Assembly (NCBI GenBank): GCA_964036315.1
Contig: OZ038488.1
Location: 67,968,342 to 68,032,341 of the forward strand
Source of the DNA: Acanthosepion esculentum
Taxonomy: Eukaryota; Mollusca; Cephalopoda; Sepiida; Sepiidae
Length of the DNA: 64,000 bases
Direction: 5' to 3'
Part shown: positions 55,115 through 64,000 of the stretch, piece by piece
Layout of the letters: every line of letters begins with the position of its first letter
How positions within the stretch are numbered: position 1 is the stretch's first letter
Position numbers and translations under genes: made by a program
The notes under the pieces: generated by a model
What the model was told of the DNA's origin: nothing
Database searches by the model: none
Seen by the model: only the letters and a program-made list of their open reading frames with translations

Positions 55115-56330
55115 TGTGAAGGTTTGTCTTTTTACTATCTCGCCCTAATCCCTGTTCTGTCAGCCATTTACACGAGCGCGTTAGGTAGGTAGGTTGTTCG
55201 TTACTTTCCTCTGCCCCTCTTGTCTTCAGTATGTCCTGTGAGAGTCAAATTTCTTTAAACTTTCTTTTCTCATTATGTGTTCTAGATATTTCAACTGTCT
55301 TTCGCTTATTCCAAGTATAAGTGTCGTTTTTGCTTACGTTTTCTCTAAAACTTCATCGTTGGTTTCATTTTAAGCCCATGGTATTCTCAACATCCTCCTG
55401 GAGAAACACATTTCTATTGCCACGAATCGCTTCTTCATGAGTATTATTTCAGAACGTGGGCGATAATGACTCTTCACAATTTCCTATCCTTTGTAGCCCT
55501 TAGTAATTTTTTTCTTTTTACTATCTCTCCTGAATTCTGCTTTTATCAACCATTTACACAAACGCGTTAGGTAGGTTATTCGCCTCTTTCCTCTATTTTT
55601 TTTTTGCCTCCAGTGTACCATGTGAGTAGTGAGTATCATTTTATCCAAGCGCTTTTTCCTCGTTATGTTCCCCAGGAATTTCAATTGTCTCTGATTCTAA
55701 GTATAAGCGTCTTTTGTGTTTCCATTTTCCTTAGCCCTTCCTCGTTACTCACATGGAATTCTCAGCATCCTTCTGCAGGGCCACATTTCTGTTGCCTGAA
55801 GTTTTCATCAGTGAGGACATTTGTTCAGCATCAAGTGTCATGGAAGCGGACTCAAGTTACATCACAGTTCAGCACTCTTTTCTTTGTTTCTATCGAAATT
55901 TTCGTGTTGCTTAATTTTTGGACGGCATCTTTCACTATTCCAATGCGCCTTCGGCTTTCGGTGTCACATTTTCCGTCCTCTGTTAAATCACTTCCCATAT
56001 ATTTTCGTACCTGATTGTTTTTGGCATCTCCAATTCGTAGTTCGCATCTTAAGCTGTTCCACTGGCCGACAATCATACATTCTGTCTTCTTTACTCCCTT
56101 TTTTCTCACTATAACTTTATTACCTTCTGTAGGAACCCCCGCAGTTTTCTTTCTATGTCATCTGTATATCTGATGTTGCTATGATTTTAGCCGGCAAGAT
56201 GAATGCTGATATGACTTGTAATTCTCTCAGGATTGGTTTACTGTAAAGGTTGAATAAGTCTGGTAAGAAGACACACCCTTGTCTTACACCCATGCTATTT
56301 CTGTGGATTTGCCTTAATTTTTCTTAACTA
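55115..56330 (-). pseudogene. Family E LINE with reverse-transcriptase palm, reversed
   Basis: Reading from 56330 down: RQGCVFLPDLFNLY and REL (the QG box of the polymerase), a degenerate region where the YADD box should be, KKTECMIVGQWNSLRCELRI followed by GDAKNN, ESRRRIGIVKDAVQKLS, RVLNCDVT, then the C-terminal MKFLGNITRKKRLDKMILT and RRITYLTRLCKWLIKAEF. A second, overlapping C-terminal copy occupies 55115-55480. This is the copy with the most polymerase sequence and shows that family E is an endonuclease/RT-type LINE. Several frameshifts. Confidence 0.7.
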
Positions 56331-56334
56331 ACTT

Positions 56335-56950
56335 CATCCGTCCTGGGTATGACGATAAACTACGTCCAACAGCAAGGCCTCTTATCAGGAGGTTTTGAGG
56401 AGCGTGGAACCACCTCTTAATTGCTGGTGTTCCCAGGTCCACCCTGACCCGGGGTTGTAGCACATGTTAGTGTCCCAGTTATGGGCAAATAGTTAACACC
56501 CAAACTTGAGAAAAATAGGTTTTAATATCAGAAATACTTTGTAATAAAAAAAATTATTACCAGCAATAATTTTTGAAGGAAAAATCATTATCAGCAAATT
56601 AAAAAGAATACCAGTAATACAAACAGCTATACATTCTTTGAAAATAATTTGGAGAATGGAACTGAGAATACAAAATAGTGCGAACAAAATATTACCAAAT
56701 GAGTAATTTAAAAAAAACAAAAAAAAACAAACTTTTTTTACGAAAATAAAACCATCCAAGATTGTAAATTTCCTAAAAGAAGTTGGATTGTACTCCAAAA
56801 TATGAGTTAATTGAAAAATAGTTAAAATATATATTACCAGAAATAGACTTTTTTACCAAACTGTCGCTATGAATCTATTTAAAAACAAATTTTGGCATTA
56901 AATGACACACTGAGGTTGATATACCATAAAACAAAACATCCAACCAACCA
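56335..56950 (+). repeat. Dispersed repeat family A, copy 4
   Basis: Head gtcctgggtatgacgataaa, gagcgtggaaccacctctta, tgttagtgtcccagttatgg; minisatellite region with an unrelated stretch at about 56620-56800; terminal block cattaaatgacacactgagg. Confidence 0.7.
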
Positions 56951-57114
56951 ACTAAATTCATGCTTAGTGAAATAAGAATTGATATCTATTTTTACCATAA
57001 TTGATTGATTCATTCATTTTCTACGGTTTATCAACCATTTGCAGGTTATTTAAAGTCATTTTTTTTAGATTGTGAGAATTTATTTTTAGATAATAAGGAT
57101 TTAATGATACAAAT

Positions 57115-57372
57115 CTTGCTAATTAATCAATATCTGGGGGGGAGTATAGTTGGATTCATGCCTTTTCCATGTGTATTTGCGCGTAAGTGCATATAACGAA
57201 CCAGACTGCTATTAAATCTCGGCTCTCCGATTAACAATTCCGAGCCCTTATCCATTACACCAGGCTCATATCCAAGCTTACAACATTTTGTATTCCAAAG
57301 CGGACACCCACGTAGGTTTTGGCTAGGTTCGACGTTGCTTCGGTGATCGTACGGGAACCGGTAATTTTTTTT
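57115..57372 (-). repeat. 5S rRNA/tRNA composite SINE, reversed
   Basis: Complement of tail (atctgggggggagtata), body (attcatgccttttccatgtg), B and A boxes (ccttatccattacaccaggc), and a shortened 5S head (gttgcttcggtgatcgtacg). Confidence 0.8.
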
Positions 57373-57499
57373 TTTCAGTTTGCCAAAAATGTTCCATATA
57401 ACTACTACTTTTAATTTGCCACAAAATAGCGGATAAGTAAAATGGGGGAATATGTGTCACATTATAATATTTTCAGATGCTTCTTTATTTAAATTTGAA

Positions 57500-57990
57500 G
57501 AACCTCAAGTCAAAATATTAACCTAAATCCTCGAGTTATGTTCTTAAATAGCCTCATCAGTTTAAGACTTCCACATGTTTGTCATTTACAGTGCCAAACC
57601 CGTTCAGAAATAGCGAAACTGTCAGCTCCATTCAAGCGCTTTGCTCAGATCAACGGTTAAAATGACTTCGTTTAAATGAAGCCTGTCGGTCTTAGCCTGG
57701 ACATTTCTTCTTCGAACCTTGTGGTCACGTGCTACCGAATCCCACTCACAGAACTGTACCAAATAAAAGAAACGTATCACTCGAGGACTTTCAACAACAA
57801 CAGCTGAAATGGTTATCACATGTAACTCGAAGAAAAAATAATGACGTATTCAAGATGTTGACGTTCCACACTACTTCAAACAAAAGATTAGGAAGGAAAC
57901 CCCCATCAGTACCAGAAAATATAATAACAGTTACTGACCTTCAGAAATCTATTTTCCTGTGTTGTGATGTCAATGAACACTCGTTGCCAC
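57500..57990 (+). pseudogene. LINE C-terminal fragment, family H-like
   Basis: The start (gttcttaaatagcctcatca) matches 18740. A plus frame then gives NKRNVSLEDFQQQQLKWLSH, VTRRKNNDVFKMLTFHTTSN and KRLGRKPPS, the 'QLKW..HV.R' region that follows the polymerase in many LINEs. Confidence 0.55.
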
Positions 57991-58164
57991 TTTTGTAATG
58001 CCAACGAATACTGGTTGTTACTTTCGTAATGCTCGTTGTAGTAAAGACTTTTGTAATCGCAAATACAGCTATAGTACGCCGTTGAACAATACTGGTGCCA
58101 GTCGCCTTCGAATAGCACTCGCACGATAACACTCGCTCGGAAAGTAATCCGGATAGTTATCCGA

Positions 58165-58325
58165 ATAGAGGAATGGTATAGTGAATAGAGTAGAGAATAG
58201 CGGTCCGTATAGAATAGAAGGACAGAGTAGAAATAGCGATCCGAATAGTAACAGAGGATAGACTAGAAATAAAGATCCGAATAGTAATAGAGGATAATCT
58301 AGAAATGCAGATAATTTAGACGTCA
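58165..58325. repeat. 36-bp minisatellite, imperfect
   Basis: Units of the type gatccgaatagtaacagagg + atagactagaaataaa, clear at about 58240 and 58276 and more diverged upstream. The hydrophobic minus-strand ORF with repeated PLLLFGSLFL is its translation. Confidence 0.75.
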
Positions 58326-58329
58326 CGCG

Positions 58330-59185
58330 ACTTCCTATTTATGCGTTTCCTCTATGGTCATGTGGTCTACTTAATTCAATAATGGGATCGCCTGTGTTTG
58401 CTCACTGGTGATCTCTGTTCAAACTCAAGTGTCAGCAGCGACACTTTATTCCTATATAAACATCGTGGAAACTTGTTTTAAGAGAAAGACTTCATGAAAG
58501 TAGAACTGGATCTATAAGGAAACGGTTAATATTTCCCTTTCTATTTAAATTGTTCGACACATTTCTAAGCCAACAATTTCGTTTGAACCTCCTTCATCCC
58601 ACTAGCAAATTCGGTGAACATTCAATGATGGTTTCGTGTTCTATTTGAAGCATTGGTTATTCAAAGTTTCTGAAGTTATGGAAGTTTTTTTAATGCGTCT
58701 CTATTTTGAGGTGTTTTTAGCCGTGCTGAAATCGAGATTGGGTTTTCTCGTGCAGGGAGTAGACACAAAGAAGCCCAACTAGTGGGCAACAGAGCGGAGA
58801 GGCTTGAAGAAAAGCAATTCCTGTCGAGAAACCAGATTATCTGTCGCATCCCAAGCCATTAGAGAACACCGAGACATTTTTTCTCCTCATCACGTTACGT
58901 TTATCTCCTTTTCACACGCTGAGTAAACTAATTAACACCATTCATTAAATTTTGTAACGGTTGAATACTGTTAATGACAATGCCGATGCGGGGCATTACC
59001 TCTGATCAGGGGAGGTAACTCTAGGAATTTTTGATAGTGTAGGTGGGCGTTTGCAAAACCCGCTATCACTTTTGTCTCTTTGGTTAGCTGTATAGTTGCC
59101 TTTCTTCCTTCGTTTTCTAAGACTTATGAATATATTCCGCATAGCTTATGTTCATAGAAACATCTGGCAAGTATCTTCTTTTACT
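58330..59185. other. No recognised feature
   Basis: Nothing placed. Confidence 0.35.
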
Positions 59186-59189
59186 AGCG

Positions 59190-59540
59190 ATAACATTTCA
59201 CGAGTTTGGCGATCGTGGCTCTCCACATCTTCGTATCCTTTGTTGCTATGTTTGTCACATTACTATTCCTCTTTTTCCCTGTTCTGTCGTCCATTTCGTT
59301 TTGAGAGGTTAATTAATGTTTCACTCTGTCCCTCTATCCTTCAATAGGTCCTATGAAGGTCAAATTCTCCGAGCTCTCTTTCCTCACTTAGTTGCTAGAG
59401 ATTCCAACTATTTCTTTTTGGTTGTATGTCTTTTTTACCATTTCCTTTAATAATTCCTCGTTTCTCACATATTCCGCCCATGGTATTCTCAGTATCCTTC
59501 TGTAGAACCATGTCTATATTGCCTCAAATCTCCTATTCGT
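59190..59540 (-). pseudogene. Family E LINE, C-terminal fragment, reversed
   Basis: Minus frames give TWFYRRILRIPWAEYVRNEE, then SSENLTFIGPIEG and KMWRATIAKLVK-type wording. Confidence 0.6.
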
Positions 59541-59878
59541 TTGTGTGGAAGTTATCAGCATTCGCTGCCACTCTTCTGATGGACTCCGTTCTTTAGTGCC
59601 AACAATTAAGAACTCACCCGCTCGAATGTTCCAAATGTAGGAAGAAAGTTTCACTCCAATAATGCGGGGGATAGAGTTCCTTAAAATACACGGAACAAAC
59701 TGACAGCAGCAGGAGTTAAAAATATTAAACGTCCTTCATTGTCAGGTCAGTCACTCGATAGCTAATTCTTTTATGTCTACTTCCTCCCATATATGGGCAA
59801 ACATTAGATTCCTTTTGGGGGTGTGAGGAGAGCTTCGTGGACAAACTGATAAATGTGAAGCTTCCCCTCTTATATATA

Positions 59879-60200
59879 CAGTGCAACCTCAATTCTCGAA
59901 CGTCTCACATGTCGAACAAATCGGTTTTCGAACAGAAAATTCGAGATGAAAATGCCTCGGTTATCGAACAAAATATTTGTTTTCGAACAACATTGCCGAA
60001 CAGAGTTAATCCGAACGGAATTATTTCTGAGTTGACCGCCGTGTTGTATACATTCGTGCGTGTTGTGCTTTTCTTTTCCAATTGTATTGTACTGTGACTT
60101 TTTTGTCAACATTGATTCCTGTTAGGAAAATAGTTTCGGTTTACGAATATTTCGGGTTACGAACGGCCTTCAGGAATGAATTAAATTCAAGGTTCCAGTG
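59879..60200. mobile_element. Pogo-like MITE, about 320 bp
   Basis: Left cagtgcaacctcaattctcg; right read inward begins cactggaaccttgaattta. Interior has repeated ttatcgaac / gttacgaac motifs typical of pogo-family ends. TA flanks both sides. The short ORFs inside are not genes. Confidence 0.6.
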
Positions 60201-60282
60201 TATATATAGATTTTGTCCGTTCCTCAGGGGTTTAGATAGTTCAAATGAATTTATTGACAGATATAATAAATTGCGTAGTATC

Positions 60283-60311
60283 TATCTATCTATATATATA
60301 TATATATATAT
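60283..60311. repeat. (TA)n microsatellite
   Basis: TA run just outside the left arm of the palindrome. Confidence 0.9.
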
Positions 60312-60475
60312 TTTAGAATTGGACATAGCCCGACAATTTATTTAAAGACATTTATATTATGTTTAACGTTCTTTTTATAGATACATGTATTTAAGCAAAT
60401 GCTCTGTTTTATAATAAACAGTATTAAATAACATTTACCGGCCTGAATGTCCGAGAAATTTTCATAGAAAATTTT

Positions 60476-60557
60476 CGCTCTCCGACAGGAATCGAACCTG
60501 TATCCTATACGGAACCATCATTTCGCGTGATGTGCCTTAACCTTTCGGCCACAGAGC
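60476..60557 (-). tRNA. tRNA-Ser(CGA)-like sequence, left arm
   Basis: Mirror copy of the right-arm sequence and identical to it. See the right-arm entry for structure. It may be a SINE head or a tRNA pseudogene and not a working gene. Confidence 0.5.
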
Positions 60558-60635
60558 AGAGCAGATATGAATAGAAGAGATTCATGGAAGATTTAAGTTT
60601 AAAGATAGTAAAATCGACCTTGCTAACCAGACGCT

Positions 60636-60717
60636 GCTCTGTGGCCGAAAGGTTAAGGCACATCACGCGAAATGATGGTTCCGTATAGGATACAGGTTCG
60701 ATTCCTGTCGGAGAGCG
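60636..60717 (+). tRNA. tRNA-Ser(CGA)-like sequence, right arm
   Basis: The D-arm tggccgaaaggttaaggc is typical of tRNA-Ser. Anticodon stem catca/tgatg (60661-60665, 60673-60677) encloses loop cgcgaaa with anticodon CGA (reads UCG serine). A long variable arm (tcc...gga) marks a class II tRNA. T-stem acagg/cctgt with loop ttcgatt is perfect. Oddities: G instead of U before the anticodon, and an acceptor stem (gctct/agagc) with mismatches below it. So probably a tRNA-derived element or pseudogene; A and B boxes look intact. Confidence 0.55.
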
Positions 60718-60846
60718 AAAATTTTCTATGAAAATTTCTCGGACATTCAGGCCGGTAAATGTTATTTAATACTGTTTATTATAAAACAGAGCATTTGCTT
60801 AAATACATGTATCTATAAAAAGAACGTTAAACATAATATAAATGTC

Positions 60847-60849
<3 letters not shown>

Positions 60850-60919
<70 letters not shown>
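60850..60919. repeat. (AT)n microsatellite
   Basis: Long uninterrupted run directly outside the right arm. Confidence 0.9.
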
Positions 60920-60920
<1 letters not shown>

Positions 60921-61129
60921 CATAATGAGAGGCCACGTATACTTTCTTGATATGTATATAATATCTGGATAAAATAAATGAAACAAAATTGGGTGTTTTT
61001 TTTATGAAAGTATTTATTTCTGTGTTTTTGTATATATTTATTTATTTAATATTTCAGACCACCTAGGTCTTTCCTCAGAAATCAAATGAGATACTGTGTT
61101 TGTTTACAGCGTTTGTTTACAGCGTTTGT

Positions 61130-61415
61130 CGAGAAGCGTGCATGTCACGTGATGTGCAATGCAACTTTGTTTGAATTTTTGGCGGAAGACTGATGATAGT
61201 GTCTTAAATATTGTTTAAAAGGTTTTTTGACCATAACTCAAGAAATATTTCTTAAAATATTTTTAACTGTTAAAATATTTATGTAGATTTAAAATATCCA
61301 CGTGTTTGTTTACCCCTAGTTTCTATGTGTCTAATTTTAGAATTCAGTATTTTTCTTTTTTTCTTCTTCGTATGTGTGTTGTACTTAAATTACTGTGTTT
61401 GTGTGTTTGTTTTTA
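61130..61415 (-). repeat. Partial tandem copy of the Penelope element 3' end
   Basis: Colinear with about 61420-61690 (tattgtttaaaaggttttttgaccat versus attgtttaaaaaggattttt-type; cccctagtttctatgtgtct versus accctagtttatatgtgttt). Minus reading gives EKYRILKLDTYKLGVNKHV, a diverged version of the endonuclease C terminus of the neighbouring element. Head-to-tail partial copies are typical of Penelope-like elements. Confidence 0.65.
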
Positions 61416-61538
61416 GACTCGGACGACACGTGGTGTGGAACGTGATTGTGTTTGATTCTTTAACGGACATCTGGTGTTTTGGTTATTGTTTAAAAAGGAT
61501 TTTTTACCATATCTAAAGAAATTTTTTGAAGAAATATT

Positions 61539-64000
61539 TTAACTATTGAAATATTTATACTGATTTAGAATACCCAAGTCTTTGTTTAACCCTAGTTTAT
61601 ATGTGTTTAATTTTAAAATCCAGTATTTCTCTTTTTTTCTTCGTATGTATGTAGTGCTAAAATTTGAGTCTATCAATATACATTTGCAATTATCTATCGA
61701 ATGTCGTGGTCTATTGAAGTGTTCTGCTACTGGGGAATATGAATTATTTTGTCGTATGTCTTGTTTATGGTTGTTGAAACGAAGCCTAAAGTTAGTTCCA
61801 GATTCGCCAATATATCCACTATTAGGACATATTGTGCAGAATAGGTAGTAAATTATATTATTGCTATCACAAGTGAGGCGGGGTGGATGTATTGTGATTT
61901 TGGAGTTGGGTGCGAGAAATTCACTGTCTGTTATTATGTGTTTGCAAATTAGACAACGAGTTTTGTTACATTTGTAATTACCTGTTTGGTTTGTATTATT
62001 CACTGTCTGTTATTATGTGTTTGCAAATTAGACAACGAGTTTTGTTACATTTGTAATTACCTGTTTGGTTTGTATTATTTAGATATTTGGTGGAGGTGAG
62101 GATAGCTGATAAGTTAGGTGTTTGTTTTTTTGCGTTGATGGGTGGTTTGGCGAAAATGTGTTTGATATTTTTGTTTAATTGGAGGATCTTGTAGTCATTT
62201 TTTAATTTGTGAGTAAGTGTGTGGGAATATTGATTGTGGTTAAAAACCATGGGAATCCGATTGTTGTTTTTACTTTTTTTGTATGTGAGAAGTGTGTTAC
62301 GGTTTATGTGGATAGTTTTATTAAGTGCTTCTTTTATTATATTTATTGGGTATTTACATTTTAGGAATTGTTCTGTTAAGTTATTAATGTTGTGTAGAAA
62401 ATCTAGATGGTCTGAGCATATGCGTTTGATTCTTAGAAATGAGCTGTATACGATAGATTTTTTTAATTTAAGAGGATGACAGCTTTTGAAGTGAAGGAAT
62501 TTGTGATGGTTTGTGGGTTTGTTGTATAAACTGGTGGAAAGTGTGTTTGTTTAATTTTATCACAACGTCTAAGAAAGAGACGGATGTGTATGAATGTTCC
62601 ATGGTAAATTTAATTGTGTTGTGGAAGTTTTTGCAGAAAGTGAAAAATTTTTTTAGTTTTTCTGATCCATGAGTCCATAGCAAGAAAATGTCGTCAATAT
62701 ATCTAAAGTAGTGTAATGGTTTAAATTCTGAATTGTCTAGTATTTTCCTTTCTAGAATGTGCATAAAGATATTAGCATAGCTAGGTGCCATTTTCGTGCC
62801 CATTGCTGTGTCACTAATTTGTAAATAGTGTTTGTTGTTGAATTTAAAGTTGTTATGTGTAAGAATGAAATTTATTAATTGACATATATCTATAACTTGG
62901 TTGTTGGGTAATTTTTTACTAAGGAACTCACGGCAAGCTGAAACTCCTTCAGTGTGTGGAATGTTCGTATAAAGAGATGAAACATCCATCGTTACTAGGA
63001 TTGTATCCGGGTTGACTGAGTTGAGGTTTTTTAATTTGTTGAGAAAGTCGGTGGTGTCTCTAATATAACTGGGTATGTCAGGCAGTAAAGGTTTTAGGAT
63101 GTTGTCTATGTACCCGGATATAAGTTCTGTGAGGGTACCAATGCCTGATATTATGGGTCTACCAGGTGGTATGATTTTGAGGGATTTTGAAATTTCATAT
63201 ATATTCCCTGCATTGTGTGGTTGTGTAATTTGGTGTTCGTTGGATGAGAGAGTGTTAGAGTGTTTTTCTGAAATTATTTTAGGGAGTTTGTGTAGTTTTG
63301 GGATAGTGTAGAATGTTGCTGTTTTAGGGTTCTCAAGGATAAGAGAATTTATGGTGCCCCTTATGTTGTGGTTCAGGTTCTGAGTGAGAGATGATAGTTC
63401 TGTCTTGAATGTGTTAGTTGGGTCTACAGGTAAGGGTGCATAGAACTGGTTATTTTGAAGTTGTGATTCTGCTTCTTTTATGTAGTTATTAGTGTCTAAG
63501 ATGGTTATAGCTCCGCCCTTGTCGGCTGGTGTGATAATTATGTCTTGGTTGTTTTTAAGATTATAGATGGCTTGGTGTTCTATTTTGGATAAGTTGTATT
63601 TTTTTGTGTGGTGTCCTTTGTTTGCTAGGAAGTTATCCATGTGTTGTCTGACTTTGATGGCATATTGGTCTAAGTGTTGATTTCGTCCGGTTGATGGGGT
63701 CCATAGAGAGTTATTCTTCGTTGGAGGTGGTTTGGAGCATGATTGTTTAGTGGTGTTGTCCGTACTAGAGGTAGATTTGTTGTCCGAGAAATATTCTTTT
63801 AGTCTCAGTCTACGAATGTAATTTTCCATATCATAGCAGAGGTTTAGAGGTTTTAGTGGTTGAGAGGGGCAGAATGATAATCCTTTATTTAGTAAAGCGA
63901 TTTCTTCTTGGGTAAGAGTATATTTGGATAGGTTGGCGATGTGGTTGTCGGCAGAGTTAGTATGAGTGTGGTGGGCATAATGAGATCTTCGTGAGGTTTG
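61539..64000 (-). pseudogene. Penelope-type reverse transcriptase / GIY-YIG endonuclease
   Basis: The frame is open from the window edge; 57 codons precede the Met at 63829 (including KYTLTQEEIALLNKGLSFCP), so that Met is not the real start. Counting from it: PADKGGAITILD (residues 101-112), FYTIPKLHKLP (173-183), PPGRPIISG (221-229), LVTMDVSSLYTNIP (278-291, first catalytic Asp), TAMGTKMAPSYANIF (341-355), YFRYIDDIFLLW with the YIDD box (374-385), SVSFLDVVIKL (416-426). A frameshift at about 62535-62541 follows; the true frame continues TSLYNKPTNHHKFLHFKSCH. After the 79-bp duplication come CLICKHI, IIYYLFCTICPNSGYIGESG (GIY-YIG core), RLRFNNHKQDIRQ and EKYWILKLNTY, ending at 61539. An active copy would prime at nicks made by the endonuclease. 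Confidence 0.85.
61921..62078. repeat. 79-bp tandem duplication
   Basis: Unit 61921-61999 is repeated exactly at 62000-62078. 79 is not a multiple of three, so it breaks the Penelope frame between the cysteine linker and the GIY-YIG core. Both copies encode NNTNQTGNYKCNKTRCLICK. Confidence 0.9.

Larger units (their letters stand above)
60342..60851. repeat. Perfect 218-bp inverted repeat with 74-bp spacer
   Basis: 60342-60559 and 60634-60851 are exact reverse complements over all 218 positions by my base-by-base comparison. The spacer is 60560-60633. Each arm carries one tRNA-Ser-like sequence next to the spacer, then gaaaattttctatgaaaatt, caggccggtaaatg, and an outer taaagacattt end. TA/AT microsatellites lie outside both arms. 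Confidence 0.9.
61420..64000 (-). mobile_element. Penelope-like element 3, continues past the window edge
   Basis: Minus-strand element with reverse transcriptase and GIY-YIG endonuclease coding sequence. It is the least decayed element in the window. The 5' part lies beyond 64000. Disruptions are a frameshift near 62538 and a 79-bp tandem duplication at 61921-62078. Confidence 0.85.

Noticed and set aside
58069..58326. Hydrophobic minus-strand ORF with repeated LLLFGSLFL
   Set aside because: Translation of the 36-bp minisatellite.
1..64000. CRISPR array, bacterial operon or prophage
   Set aside because: No regularly spaced repeats with unique spacers and no dense coding; the window has animal transposon content throughout.

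Overview
This window looks like intergenic DNA from an animal genome. It is AT-rich, with very long dinucleotide and tetranucleotide runs, and transposable-element remnants cover most of it. I found no exon of a host protein-coding gene that I could support. The mix (Penelope-like elements with GIY-YIG domains, several non-LTR families, Tc1, mariner and pogo/Tigger DNA transposons, a Ty1/copia element, tRNA-derived and 5S-rRNA-derived SINEs) suggests an invertebrate, most likely a mollusc such as a cephalopod. That identification rests on repeat flavour only and is moderate to low confidence.

Layout. 0-9 kb: a SINE fragment cut by the window edge, two copies of a minisatellite-bearing repeat (family A), a decayed Penelope-like element flanked by inverted arms (3.36-5.57 kb), hairpins, a reversed non-LTR fragment (family J), a dispersed repeat (D) and a tRNA-type SINE. 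9-18 kb: an internally deleted Tc1 element with intact ends (9.79-10.73 kb), non-LTR fragments of families E, K and J, a foldback SINE, the 3' half of a second Tc1 element and a duplicated region carrying two TGACGTCA sites. 18-30 kb: a solo LTR inside a MITE, microsatellites, more non-LTR fragments, a foldback element with a SINE inside it, a pogo MITE, a Tigger-like element (26.34-28.13 kb) that itself holds a foldback element carrying 234-bp tandem repeats, and a dead mariner. 30-45 kb: a hammerhead-ribozyme-like motif, a 1-kb pogo-like element holding a SINE, a second Penelope fragment, two more solo LTRs, a run of 5S/tRNA composite SINEs and a deletion derivative of a Tc1/mariner element. 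45-59 kb: a long reversed family J copy and a full-length but decayed Ty1/copia retrotransposon (49.05-53.05 kb, both LTRs present) that splits a family E LINE, then family A repeats and family E/H remnants. 59-64 kb: a pogo MITE, a perfect 218-bp inverted repeat carrying two head-to-head tRNA-Ser-like sequences, and a young Penelope-like element on the minus strand whose reverse transcriptase is open to the window edge.

Nothing here works as an operon or pathway. The interest is in layered insertion (elements inside elements with target duplications still readable), in non-autonomous composite elements built from 5S rRNA, tRNA and inverted tails, and in ribozyme-like motifs associated with some of them. 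Family letters (A, B, D, E, FB, H, J, K) are my own labels; similarities were judged by eye, without database searches.
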